Source: Roseobacter sp. MH60115
GTDB taxonomy: Bacteria > Pseudomonadota > Alphaproteobacteria > Rhodobacterales > Rhodobacteraceae
DNA length: 64,000 nucleotides
Reading direction: 5' to 3'
NCBI RefSeq assembly: GCF_015644665.1
Contig: NZ_JADOBQ010000002.1
Span: forward strand, 620,001-684,000
Shown one piece after another: positions 44,413 through 52,661 of this stretch. How positions within the stretch are numbered: position 1 is the stretch's first letter; every line of letters begins with the position of its first letter. The position numbers were made by a program, and so were the translations under genes. The notes below the pieces were generated by a model. That model was not told where the DNA came from. It did no database searches and was given only the letters and a program-made list of their open reading frames with translations.

Positions 44413-45452
44413 CACGCGAGATCGCGATCATCGGCGATTATTTCATCCTGCCCGAAGTCTTCGAGCGGGAGCTGCGCAGGGCCTGCATCGGCACCGACCT
44501 GACCTGCCGGTTGGATCAGACCGATTGGCCCGACACGCCTGCTGTGCACGGCTATCACGGCGAAACGGACGTCACCGTCAAGGAGTACCTGGGCGATTTT
44601 GAGGAGGTGACCCAGTTCGTCGGCGATGCCGAGGTTCTTGTTACGCACCTGTCTCCGATCACGGCGGAGATGCTGGACCAACTGCCAAACCTGCGCCTGA
44701 TCGCCTGTTCGCGCGGGGGGCCTGTGAACATCGATATCGAGGCCGCCCGCGCGCGGCAGGTGCGCGTGGTGCGCGCGCCGGGGCGCAATGCGACGGCAGT
44801 GGCGGAGTTCACCATCGGCGCCATCCTGACCGAGACGCGCAAGATCCGCACCGGCCATGAAGCCTTGCGGGCGGGCAACTGGCGTGGCGATCTCTACCGC
44901 GTGGACACCACGGGCCGGGAGTTGAACGAGATGACCGTTGGTGTGATTGGCTACGGCAAGATCGGCACGCGGGTGACCAAGCTGTTGCGCGCCTTTGGCA
45001 CGCGGGTTCTGGTTTGCGACCCTTACGTGCAGCTTGATCCCGAAGACGTTGCTGCAGGCGTCGAGCAGGTATCGCTTGAGACGCTGCTGGAACAGAGTGA
45101 CGTGGTCACCCTGCACCCGCGCGTCAGCGAAGAGACCACGCATATGATCAACAAGGACAGCCTGGCGCGCATGAAGCCCGACGCGCTGCTGGTCAACACC
45201 GCACGTGGGCCGCTCTGCAATTATGACGACCTCTATGAGGCCCTGCGCGACGGGGTCATCGGATCGGCCATGCTGGAGACATTCTCCGTTGAACCAGTCC
45301 CGCCAGACTGGCCGCTGCTGCAGTTGGACAATGTCACCCTGACACCCCACATCGCGGGCGCCTCGGTGCGCACCGCGACCTATGCCGCCGAAGTGCTTGC
45401 CGAAGACGTGCGCCGCTACTTCGCCGGTGAACCGCTTTTGAACCTATGCTGA
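44409..45452 (+). CDS. D-isomer-specific 2-hydroxyacid dehydrogenase-like oxidoreductase
   Basis: 347 aa from ATG 44409, overlapping the kinase stop (ATGA); longer upstream reading is in the wrong frame for the kinase and is rejected. It has the NAD-binding G-x-G-x2-G (GVIGYGKIG), catalytic R (VNTARGPL), E (MLETFSVEP) and H (LTPHIAGAS) of the 2-hydroxyacid dehydrogenase family (phosphoglycerate dehydrogenase/hydroxypyruvate reductase type). It may oxidise or reduce a 2-hydroxyacid produced from the sugar phosphate. Its pairing with FGGY kinase and class II aldolase genes recurs in alphaproteobacterial sugar operons. Confidence 0.87.
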   Translation: MTREIAIIGDYFILPEVFERELRRACIGTDLTCRLDQTDWPDTPAVHGYHGETDVTVKEYLGDFEEVTQFVGDAEVLVTHLSPITAEMLDQLPNLRLIACSRGGPVNIDIEAARARQVRVVRAPGRNATAVAEFTIGAILTETRKIRTGHEALRAGNWRGDLYRVDTTGRELNEMTVGVIGYGKIGTRVTKLLRAFGTRVLVCDPYVQLDPEDVAAGVEQVSLETLLEQSDVVTLHPRVSEETTHMINKDSLARMKPDALLVNTARGPLCNYDDLYEALRDGVIGSAMLETFSVEPVPPDWPLLQLDNVTLTPHIAGASVRTATYAAEVLAEDVRRYFAGEPLLNLC

Positions 45453-45462
45453 GGGACCTTCC

Positions 45463-46122
45463 ATGACCGAAAAAGAACTGCGCAAAGAGGTCGTTGCGGC
45501 CTATCAGGAATTGAGTGCCGAGGGCATGAACAAGGGGGCCTCGGGCAATGTCTCTGCCCGCTTGGGCGAGCATATGCTGATCACGCCCTCCGGCATTCCG
45601 TCCGCTCTGATGCAACCCGAACAGGTCGCAAAACTGCGCATCGACGATGACGCGGGCGGCTATGACGGCCCCTGCAAGCCGTCCTCAGAGTGGCGCTTTC
45701 ACCGCGACATCCTGCGCAATCGTCAGGATGCGGGCGCGGTGGTGCATGCCCATGCGCCGTTCTCCACCATCCTGTCGATCCTGCGCAAACCGATCCCGGC
45801 GGTGCACTACATGATGGCGGCGTTTGGCACGACCGAAATCAAGGTGGCGGACTATTGCTGCTATGGCACGCCGGAGCTCTCCCAAGCGGTGATCAAGGCC
45901 ATGGAAGGGGCCAATGGCTGTCTCATGGCCAATCACGGGATGGTCGTGGCCGGGCCGAACATGACCCGCACCATGTGGCTCGCCGGTGAGATCGAGCTGC
46001 TGGCCAGCCAGTATTACCACAGCCTGCTCGCGGGCACGCCGCATATCCTGAGCGATGCCGAAATCGCCGAAACCGCAAAATCCTTTGAATCCTACGGCCC
46101 CCAGGAGGTAGACAAGCACTGA
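45463..46122 (+). CDS. Class II aldolase/adducin family (L-fuculose-phosphate aldolase-like)
   Basis: 219-aa zinc aldolase. GNVSARLGEHMLITPSG is the phosphate-binding region, HAHAPFS carries two zinc histidines, NHGMVV supplies a further His and E69-like catalytic acid lies in SSEWRFH. Family members cleave L-fuculose-1-P or L-ribulose-5-P-type substrates into dihydroxyacetone phosphate plus an aldehyde, or epimerise. Follows the dehydrogenase by 10 bp, and its stop touches the next start (TGATG). Confidence 0.9.
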   Translation: MTEKELRKEVVAAYQELSAEGMNKGASGNVSARLGEHMLITPSGIPSALMQPEQVAKLRIDDDAGGYDGPCKPSSEWRFHRDILRNRQDAGAVVHAHAPFSTILSILRKPIPAVHYMMAAFGTTEIKVADYCCYGTPELSQAVIKAMEGANGCLMANHGMVVAGPNMTRTMWLAGEIELLASQYYHSLLAGTPHILSDAEIAETAKSFESYGPQEVDKH

Positions 46123-47627
46123 TGCCCGATCAGGTCGATCTTCTTGTGATTGGTGGCGGCGTCAATGGCGCCGGGATCGCACGGGATGCGGCCGGACGGG
46201 GGCTCTCCGTCGCCCTGTGCGAGAAGGATGATCTGGCGCAGGGCACGTCTTCGCGCTCGGGCAAACTGGTGCATGGCGGGCTGCGTTATCTGGAATACTA
46301 CGAATTCCGCCTCGTGCGGGAAGCTCTGATCGAGCGGGAGGTCTTGCTGGAGGCCGCCCCGCATATCATCTGGCCGATGCGTTTCGTGCTGCCCCACAGC
46401 CCGATGGATCGCCCCGCGTGGTTGGTGCGGCTGGGGCTGTTTCTCTATGACCATCTGGGCGGGCGCCGGAAGCTGCCCGGGACGCGCGTTCTGGACCTGC
46501 GCCGCGACCCGGAAGGCGCACCTCTCCAGTCGAAATACACCAAGGGCTTTGAGTATTCCGACTGTTGGGTGGATGACGCGCGGCTGGTGGTCTTGAACGC
46601 CCTTGGCGCGCGTGAGAAGGGCGCTGAAATTCTGCCGCGGACAGCCTGCGTGTCCCTGCAGATCGACAATGGCGTCTGGCTGTCCACCTTGAAGGATGCG
46701 GAGACCGGCGTGGAACGTGTGGTCAGGGCCAAGGCGGTGGCCAATGCTGCAGGCCCCTGGGTCAATGACATCATTGGCCGGGTCGCAGGCGGCAACTCCC
46801 GCCGTGCGGTCCGTCTGGTCAAGGGTAGCCATATCATCGTGCCGAAGTTCTGGGAGGGTCAGCAGGCCTATCTGGTGCAGAACAACGACAAGCGGGTGAT
46901 CTTCATCAACCCCTATGAGGGCGACAAGGCCCTCATTGGCACCACCGACATCGCCTATGAGGGAGCGCCGGATGCGGTTCAGGCGGACCCTGATGAAGTC
47001 GACTATCTGATTGCCGCCGTGAACCGGTACTTCAAGCAAAAGCTCAACCCTGACGACGTGATCGAGAAGTTCTCGGGCGTGCGGCCTCTCTTTGACGACG
47101 GGCAGGGCAACCCCAGTGCTGTGACCCGCGATTATGTGCTCGATCTGGATCAGGCGCGCGGCGCGCCCCTTCTGAACATCTTCGGCGGCAAGATCACGAC
47201 CTACCGCAAGCTGGCTGAGCATGCCGTGGATCAGTTGAAGGGCGTCTTTCCCGAAATGCGCGCCTCATGGACCGCTAAGACCCCGCTCCCTGGGGGAGAC
47301 ATGCCGGACAAGGACTTTGAGACCTTCCTCGGGCAGGTGCGCGACGATCACCCCTGGCTGCCGCGCGCGCTCGCCAAGCACTACGCGCGGCTTTACGGGA
47401 CACGGATCAGCCTGATCATCGCGCAAGCCACGACACTGACCGGTCTGGGTCAGCACTTCGGGGCGCTGCTCTATGAGGCCGAAGTCTCTTATCTGGCTGA
47501 ACATGAATGGGCGCGCTGCGCAGAGGACGTCCTGACGCGGCGCACGAAACACGGGCTGCACTTGGAGCCCGCGGAAAAAGACAGATTGGAAAGCTGGTTC
47601 AATGACAGGTTCGCCAAGACAGCCTGA
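46122..47627 (+). CDS. FAD-dependent polyol-phosphate dehydrogenase (GlpD/EryB-like)
   Basis: 501-aa GlpD-family flavoprotein. FAD-binding dinucleotide fold VIGGGVNGAGIARDAAGRG at the N-terminus, GTSSRSGKLVHGGLRYLEYYEF, and the C-terminal GGKITTYRKLAEHA block. GlpD oxidises sn-glycerol-3-phosphate at the inner membrane; EryB oxidises erythritol phosphate. Placed with EryA- and EryD-like genes and an uptake system, EryB-type activity is the better guess, but length (about 500) fits both. Overlaps the following aldolase gene by 26 bp. Confidence 0.88.
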   Translation: MPDQVDLLVIGGGVNGAGIARDAAGRGLSVALCEKDDLAQGTSSRSGKLVHGGLRYLEYYEFRLVREALIEREVLLEAAPHIIWPMRFVLPHSPMDRPAWLVRLGLFLYDHLGGRRKLPGTRVLDLRRDPEGAPLQSKYTKGFEYSDCWVDDARLVVLNALGAREKGAEILPRTACVSLQIDNGVWLSTLKDAETGVERVVRAKAVANAAGPWVNDIIGRVAGGNSRRAVRLVKGSHIIVPKFWEGQQAYLVQNNDKRVIFINPYEGDKALIGTTDIAYEGAPDAVQADPDEVDYLIAAVNRYFKQKLNPDDVIEKFSGVRPLFDDGQGNPSAVTRDYVLDLDQARGAPLLNIFGGKITTYRKLAEHAVDQLKGVFPEMRASWTAKTPLPGGDMPDKDFETFLGQVRDDHPWLPRALAKHYARLYGTRISLIIAQATTLTGLGQHFGALLYEAEVSYLAEHEWARCAEDVLTRRTKHGLHLEPAEKDRLESWFNDRFAKTA

Positions 47628-48648
47628 CGCCCTGCAGGATCTCCGCGAGATATCTGTCAGGTTCGGCTCAGACCCCATGCACATCCAGGGCGCGGGCGGC
47701 AACGCCTCCGTCAAAGACGGGGCGGTCATGTGGATCAAGGCCTCCGGCACCCTGTTGGCGGAAGCCCTGACCAAGGAAATCTTCGTGGACACCGACTTGC
47801 CCGCGATGCGACGTGCGCTGGGCAGCAACGACCCGACAGCAGATCAACCGGCAACCTTTTGTCTGCCAGGCTGTCCATCGCTGCGCCCGTCGATCGAGAC
47901 GAGCCTGCACGCGGTCTTCCCGCAGCGTGTCGTTCTGCACACCCATTGCATTCACACCCTCGCCCACGCTGTTCGGAAAGACGCACGCGCATGTCTTGCG
48001 GACAGGTTGCAGGAATTCGACTGGGCCTTTGTCGACTACAAAAAGCCCGGTGCCAATCTGGCACGCGGTGTGCAGGCGGTGCTCGGACCGGATACCAATG
48101 TCGTCGTGCTGGGCAACCACGGGCTGATCGTTGCCGGAGAGAGCGCGAGTGCGGTCGCCGATCTGCAGTCCCGGGTGCATGAGGCCCTGTCGCTGCCTGC
48201 GGCCGGGCTGAAACCGACCGACACCGTCGCGCTCAATGCTCTGGTAGGGGACGGCGCGTATGCCGCCGCCGAAGACCCTCACCTGCACCAACTGGCTCTT
48301 GATCCACATCGGGTGGCGCGGGTCACCAAAGGCAGCCTCTACCCGGACCACGTGATTTTCTGCGGCATTGCCGTGGCGGCGGTACAGGCCGGTGAGACAC
48401 TCGATCAGGCGGTAGATCGCATAACGCAGACCGGTGCGCCTGCACCTGTCTGGCTCATCGTTCCGGGCGCGGGTGTTCTGCTGCGCAAGGACGCGGGCGT
48501 TCCGGCGCGCGTGATGATGCGCTGCCTCGCGGATGTCATGGCACGGGTGCCACAAGACGCCGCCCTCAATTACCTCAGCATCGAACAGAACCTGGAGCTG
48601 CTGGACTGGGATGCGGAAAAGTATCGGCAGGAACTCAATGCCTGCTGA
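47602..48648 (+). CDS. Second class II aldolase-domain protein
   Basis: 348-aa class II aldolase/adducin-fold protein (GAGGNASVKDGAVMWIKASGT phosphate-binding region; VVLHTHCIHTLAHAV with zinc histidines; VVLGNHGLIVAG). It has an extra C-terminal ~130 residues compared with fuculose-phosphate aldolases, as in the RhaD-like domains of two-domain rhamnulose aldolases. Begins inside the dehydrogenase gene and overlaps the next kinase by 11 bp. Two different aldolases in one operon suggest two cleavable intermediates or sequential steps. Confidence 0.82.
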   Translation: MTGSPRQPDALQDLREISVRFGSDPMHIQGAGGNASVKDGAVMWIKASGTLLAEALTKEIFVDTDLPAMRRALGSNDPTADQPATFCLPGCPSLRPSIETSLHAVFPQRVVLHTHCIHTLAHAVRKDARACLADRLQEFDWAFVDYKKPGANLARGVQAVLGPDTNVVVLGNHGLIVAGESASAVADLQSRVHEALSLPAAGLKPTDTVALNALVGDGAYAAAEDPHLHQLALDPHRVARVTKGSLYPDHVIFCGIAVAAVQAGETLDQAVDRITQTGAPAPVWLIVPGAGVLLRKDAGVPARVMMRCLADVMARVPQDAALNYLSIEQNLELLDWDAEKYRQELNAC

Positions 48649-49900
48649 GGTTTTCATCGGGCTCGACATCGGCACCTCCGGTGCACGCGCCTTGGCCATG
48701 TCAGCCGACGGCACGCCGCTGGGCTCGGCCCGGTCCGAGATGAGCGACCACGGCCCCGATCACCGCGATCCCAAAGTATGGCTGGGCGCTGCCAGGGCTG
48801 CCCTGACCGAGCTATGTTCCAGTATGGACCGAACCCGCGTCCGGGCGATTTGTGTCGATGGAACCTCGGGGACGATGCTGTCCGTTGACGCAGAGGGCAA
48901 ACCGCTTGCATCGGGTCGGATGTACAACGACCCCTGCGAAGACCCGCGGCTTTTGGAGCGGATTGCAGCGCATGCGCCCACAACCAGCGCCGCCCATGGC
49001 GCCACCAGCGGCCTTGCCAAAGTGCTGATGCTGCAGGACACCTCTGGCGCCACGAAGATATTGCATCAGGCCGATTGGATCGCCGGACATCTCTGCGGCG
49101 TCTACGCCTCAGATGACAATAACGCCTTGAAGACCGGGTACGATTCAATCCATGCCTGCTGGCCGGACTGGATTGCCGAGACAGGCGCGCGTATCGGTCT
49201 GCTGCCCGAGGTTCACCGCCCCGGTACGCCATTGGGGCCCTTGCGCGCAGATGTCGCAGCCGAATTTGACCTGCCCAGGGAAACGCAAGTGTTGAGTGGA
49301 ACAACAGATGGGTGCGCCGCCTTTCTGGCCACCGGCGCCGCCCAGCCCGGTGATGGCGTTACGTCGTTGGGCACGACCTTGGTTCTGAAACTGCTCTCCG
49401 ACACGCCGATCTTTGCGCCAGAGAGCGGGATTTATTCGCATCATATCATGGGGCTCTGGCTGGCTGGCGGTGCCTCCAACACGGGCGGGGGTGTTCTGCT
49501 GGAGCATTTCTCCAACGCCGAAATCGAGACATTGACCCCCAAAATGGCCCCCGATAAGCCCTTGCAACTGGGCTACTACCCGCTGCGTCAGCCCGGTGAA
49601 CGCTTTCCGATTGCCGACCCGCATCTGCCTGTGAGGATGACACCCCGACCCACGCAGGACGTCGATTTTCTTCAAGCCATGCTGGAAGGCATCGCGGATG
49701 TCGAAGCGCTTGGGTACCGCAAACTGCACGACCTCGGCGGGCCGCCGCTAAGGTCGGTTCGAACGGTCGGTGGCGGCGCTAAAAACGCCGCCTGGACCCG
49801 CATACGCAAACGCGTTCTCGCCGTCCCCATGCCAGCATCCCAAAATGGAGAGGCGGCCTACGGCGTCGCAGTTCTCGCACGTTATGGAATGCACCAGTGA
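48638..49900 (+). CDS. Second FGGY kinase, D-ribulokinase-like short type
   Basis: 420 aa from ATG 48638 inside the aldolase 3' end. FGGY features are present: IGLDIGTSGARALAM, VDGTSGTMLSVD, QADWIAGHLCG, LSGTTDGCAAF, VTSLGTTLVLK and TVGGGAKNAAWTRI. At about 420 residues it is shorter than usual (480-520), similar to the plant/cyanobacterial XK-1/SePSK group that phosphorylates D-ribulose. The substrate here is likely a ketose. The next gene starts at its stop (GTGA). Confidence 0.85.
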   Translation: MPAEVFIGLDIGTSGARALAMSADGTPLGSARSEMSDHGPDHRDPKVWLGAARAALTELCSSMDRTRVRAICVDGTSGTMLSVDAEGKPLASGRMYNDPCEDPRLLERIAAHAPTTSAAHGATSGLAKVLMLQDTSGATKILHQADWIAGHLCGVYASDDNNALKTGYDSIHACWPDWIAETGARIGLLPEVHRPGTPLGPLRADVAAEFDLPRETQVLSGTTDGCAAFLATGAAQPGDGVTSLGTTLVLKLLSDTPIFAPESGIYSHHIMGLWLAGGASNTGGGVLLEHFSNAEIETLTPKMAPDKPLQLGYYPLRQPGERFPIADPHLPVRMTPRPTQDVDFLQAMLEGIADVEALGYRKLHDLGGPPLRSVRTVGGGAKNAAWTRIRKRVLAVPMPASQNGEAAYGVAVLARYGMHQ

Positions 49901-50733
49901 GCCTGACGTATGACAGCCTGGAACATCTGTTCGATCAATATGACGCCTTTCTGATCGACCAGTTCGGTGTCTTGATGAGCGGTTCTGGTCCCTATCCGGG
50001 GGCCGATGTTGCATTGGCAGCGCTGGCCGCGCGGGGCAAGCCGGTGGTCGTCCTGTCCAATTCCGGTAAACGCAGCGCGCCAAACTGCGCGCGGTTGGTA
50101 CGCAATGGCTTTGATCGTGCGCACTTCGACACCGTGCTGACCTCGGGTGAAATCGCCTATGAGCATCTTGCTGCCGAAATTGGCCACACAGTGCCACGTC
50201 GGGCGCGGGTTCTGGTCTTGATCAAGGATGGGGACACGCCGCCGCTTGCAGGTCTGAACGTCATCCGCACCGACACGCCCGACGCGGCGGACCTTGTGCT
50301 CATCGTCAGCCGCGATCCGGCCAAGCCCATCGAAAGCTATGAGCCGATCCTGGCCAGGCTTGCGGACCGCAACGTGCCCGGCATCTGTGTGAATCCAGAC
50401 CTGAAAATGCTGACATCGCAGGGCCTGATCGCCTCCGCCGGACAGCTTGGTCAGATGTTTCAGAGCCTCGGTGGACGATTGCAGTGGTTCGGTAAACCTC
50501 ATCCCCTGATCTACGACCGCGCCAAGGAACGGTTGGGCACCATCCGGTCCGAGAGCGTGCTCTGCATCGGCGACAGCCTGCAGCACGATATCATGGGCGG
50601 AGGCGCGGCAGGTTTCAGAACGGCGCTTGTTCGAACTGGGGTGAATGCGGAGGTCAGTGATCACGATCTGGAACGCATGATCAGGTCGTCAAAGCACAAG
50701 CCGGATCATTTCTTGTCGGAATTTGCGATATGA
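49897..50733 (+). CDS. HAD-superfamily class IIA sugar phosphatase-like hydrolase
   Basis: 278-aa HAD IIA hydrolase. Motif I is FLIDQFGVLM (nucleophile D, with Q in place of the usual x-D general acid), motif II VVLSNSGKR and motif III/IV ESVLCIGDSLQHDIMGG. Relatives (NagD-like) dephosphorylate small sugar phosphates; the Q at the second motif I position would weaken phosphatase turnover. Start GTG 49897 overlaps the kinase stop. Last gene of the co-directional polyol operon before a 722-bp gap. Confidence 0.82.
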   Translation: MSLTYDSLEHLFDQYDAFLIDQFGVLMSGSGPYPGADVALAALAARGKPVVVLSNSGKRSAPNCARLVRNGFDRAHFDTVLTSGEIAYEHLAAEIGHTVPRRARVLVLIKDGDTPPLAGLNVIRTDTPDAADLVLIVSRDPAKPIESYEPILARLADRNVPGICVNPDLKMLTSQGLIASAGQLGQMFQSLGGRLQWFGKPHPLIYDRAKERLGTIRSESVLCIGDSLQHDIMGGGAAGFRTALVRTGVNAEVSDHDLERMIRSSKHKPDHFLSEFAI

Positions 50734-51455
50734 CTGCCGCGCTATCACACAGCAACAGCTTGAGGAGCCCTGCGGTCCGGGAGCAGTCCGTCTGGATGCG
50801 ATACACCCGGGGCACATCACCTGGCAGATCTACCATTGTCTGCGCAATACATTCGGCGACGTATGTTTTGTGGATCGAAGGGTTGTTAGCGATGGCCAAA
50901 AACCCATACCTCCGCAACTCCAAAGAGAAGGAAAATCTTTCTCGGATGATGGGCATGGCGTCGTGGCATGAACCGATCAGAAAGCACTCTTGGCGATCCC
51001 TCACGAGTGCTTGCAACCACTCTTTGACCCGATCAGACAACGGTCGTGAAAGAGCGGGCAAACCGGGCCGCTCATCCGGGACAGATCGGCGACGAACGTG
51101 GTCTCTCGAGAAGTTGGAAGGGTACAGATCTTTTGTCGACACAGGACGCCCGAAGGCCAGCTGCCGATGGAACCGACATGCGACAAGCCGTTGTTTTCCT
51201 TTATGTAAACCGCTGGGTTACTTCCCAATATCTCGGTGCGCAAAGCGGGGCACATTCCGTCCAGCTTTGAGTGGCCCACTGGTCCGGAAATCCAGTTGCG
51301 CGCGTCAGTTGTACAAAACTCCAATGCCTTGCAAAGAAACCAGAATCGGCTATCGTCAACCGATAAAAATTTTGACTGACGCCGGATTTCGGCGCGGATT
51401 TACGAAAATAATAATGGGCGAATAAGGCCCACCAACATCAAGTGGAGGAAATAGA
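50734..51455. other. 722-bp stretch without an assigned gene
   Basis: A 153-codon minus-strand frame (50681-51142) reads protein-like in its middle (ECFLIGSCHDAMPIIRERF; TYVAECIAQTMVDLPGD) but overlaps the HAD gene end, lacks a good start and matches no family I know. It may be a decayed regulator. The right end should hold the promoter of the second transporter operon. Confidence 0.4.
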
Positions 51456-52589
51456 ATGATCAATTTAAAGAGGGCCATTGCCCCTTCGGCACTGGCGTTT
51501 GTGATGATGGCCGGCGCGGCCGTTGCAGCCCCCAATAAAGTGTCCGGGCCTGGGTTTGACGCGGGGTGTTTTGCGCCGTGGACTGACGACATCGGCTACT
51601 TCCAGTGGGACAAGCGCGAAGGCCCGCACAAGATCGCCATCGTGAATGGGTTTGTCGGCAACACCTGGCGGATCCAGATGATCCAGACGGCGAAGGCCTA
51701 TGCAGCGCAGCCCGAGATTGCGTCACAGATCGAAGAATTCAAGGTTGTCTCAACCGGCACGGATGTGGCCGCGCAACTGGGTGCGATCGAGGACTTCATC
51801 AACCAAGGATACGATGCGATCGTGACCATCGCTGTGTCCCCCGAAGGATTTGACCGCGTCATTCGCCTTGCGGACCGCAACGACGTCGTGCTCGTACCAT
51901 TCGATAACGTATTGGACACCGACAAGGTGATGCAGGTGAACAAAGACCAGCTTGAGATGGGCCGGATGTACGGGCGCTGGCTGCTTGAACAATTCGGGGA
52001 CAAGTCCGAAGGCAAGATCCTTGAAGTGCGTGGCCTGCCGGGCAACTCGGTGGACCGCGACCGTAACATTGGTTTCCACGAGGTTATGGACGCATCGGGC
52101 GGCAACTGGGACATCGTCGAAGTGGTCGGCAACTGGGACGACGGCACTGCGCAGAAGGTGACCGCGGATGCCATTGCGGTGCATAGCCAGTTCGATGGCG
52201 TCGTTGTCCAGGGCGGCACCACCGGTGCCGTACGCGCCATGCTGGACGCAGGCCACCCCATGGTCCCGCTGGCAGGCGAAGCCGAGAACGGGTTCCGCAA
52301 GATCCTGGCGGAAGAGGCTGACAATGGGCTGAAAGCGATTTCCATCGGACAGTCGCCCGGCATGGTGTCGGTCGCGATGAAGGCCGCACTCGCGGCCCTT
52401 GACGGTCAGGTCATGCCGCAGCTGATCTCCATTCCGATCCCGGCGACACGGTATGATGAGCTTGAAGCGGGCAAGAACTACTGGCCCGATCTGACGGACA
52501 ACTTCTTTACCGTCAACGAATTCCCGGCCTGCGGTGTCAACATCACCGCACGGGAGATCATGACCAACGACGCCGAAAACCTCGAATAG
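51456..52589 (+). CDS. RbsB-type sugar-binding protein
   Basis: 377-aa periplasmic binding protein of the ribose/galactose type. Signal peptide MINLKRAIAPSALAFVMMAG...AVAA, then the type-I fold (IAIVNGFVGNTWRIQMIQTA; FINQGYDAIVTIAVSPEGFDRVI, in part; DGVVVQGGTTGAVRAML). GGAGG precedes ATG 51456. First gene of an operon with an RbsA-type ATPase and two permeases; ligand unknown, perhaps another form of the same polyol/sugar. Confidence 0.9.
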   Translation: MINLKRAIAPSALAFVMMAGAAVAAPNKVSGPGFDAGCFAPWTDDIGYFQWDKREGPHKIAIVNGFVGNTWRIQMIQTAKAYAAQPEIASQIEEFKVVSTGTDVAAQLGAIEDFINQGYDAIVTIAVSPEGFDRVIRLADRNDVVLVPFDNVLDTDKVMQVNKDQLEMGRMYGRWLLEQFGDKSEGKILEVRGLPGNSVDRDRNIGFHEVMDASGGNWDIVEVVGNWDDGTAQKVTADAIAVHSQFDGVVVQGGTTGAVRAMLDAGHPMVPLAGEAENGFRKILAEEADNGLKAISIGQSPGMVSVAMKAALAALDGQVMPQLISIPIPATRYDELEAGKNYWPDLTDNFFTVNEFPACGVNITAREIMTNDAENLE

Positions 52590-52602
52590 CACGATAGATA
52601 AT

Positions 52603-52627
52603 GACGCCGGGCTTCTGGTCCGGCGTC
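52603..52627 (+). terminator. Hairpin after second binding-protein gene
   Basis: GACGCCGG (52603-52610) pairs perfectly with CCGGCGTC (52620-52627) over a 9-nt loop, followed by GCATTTTC. A partial terminator or RNA-stability element between the binding-protein and ATPase genes. Confidence 0.65.
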
Positions 52628-52661
52628 GCATTTTCAGCCTTTTGAGTGTTTCGGGAATTCC

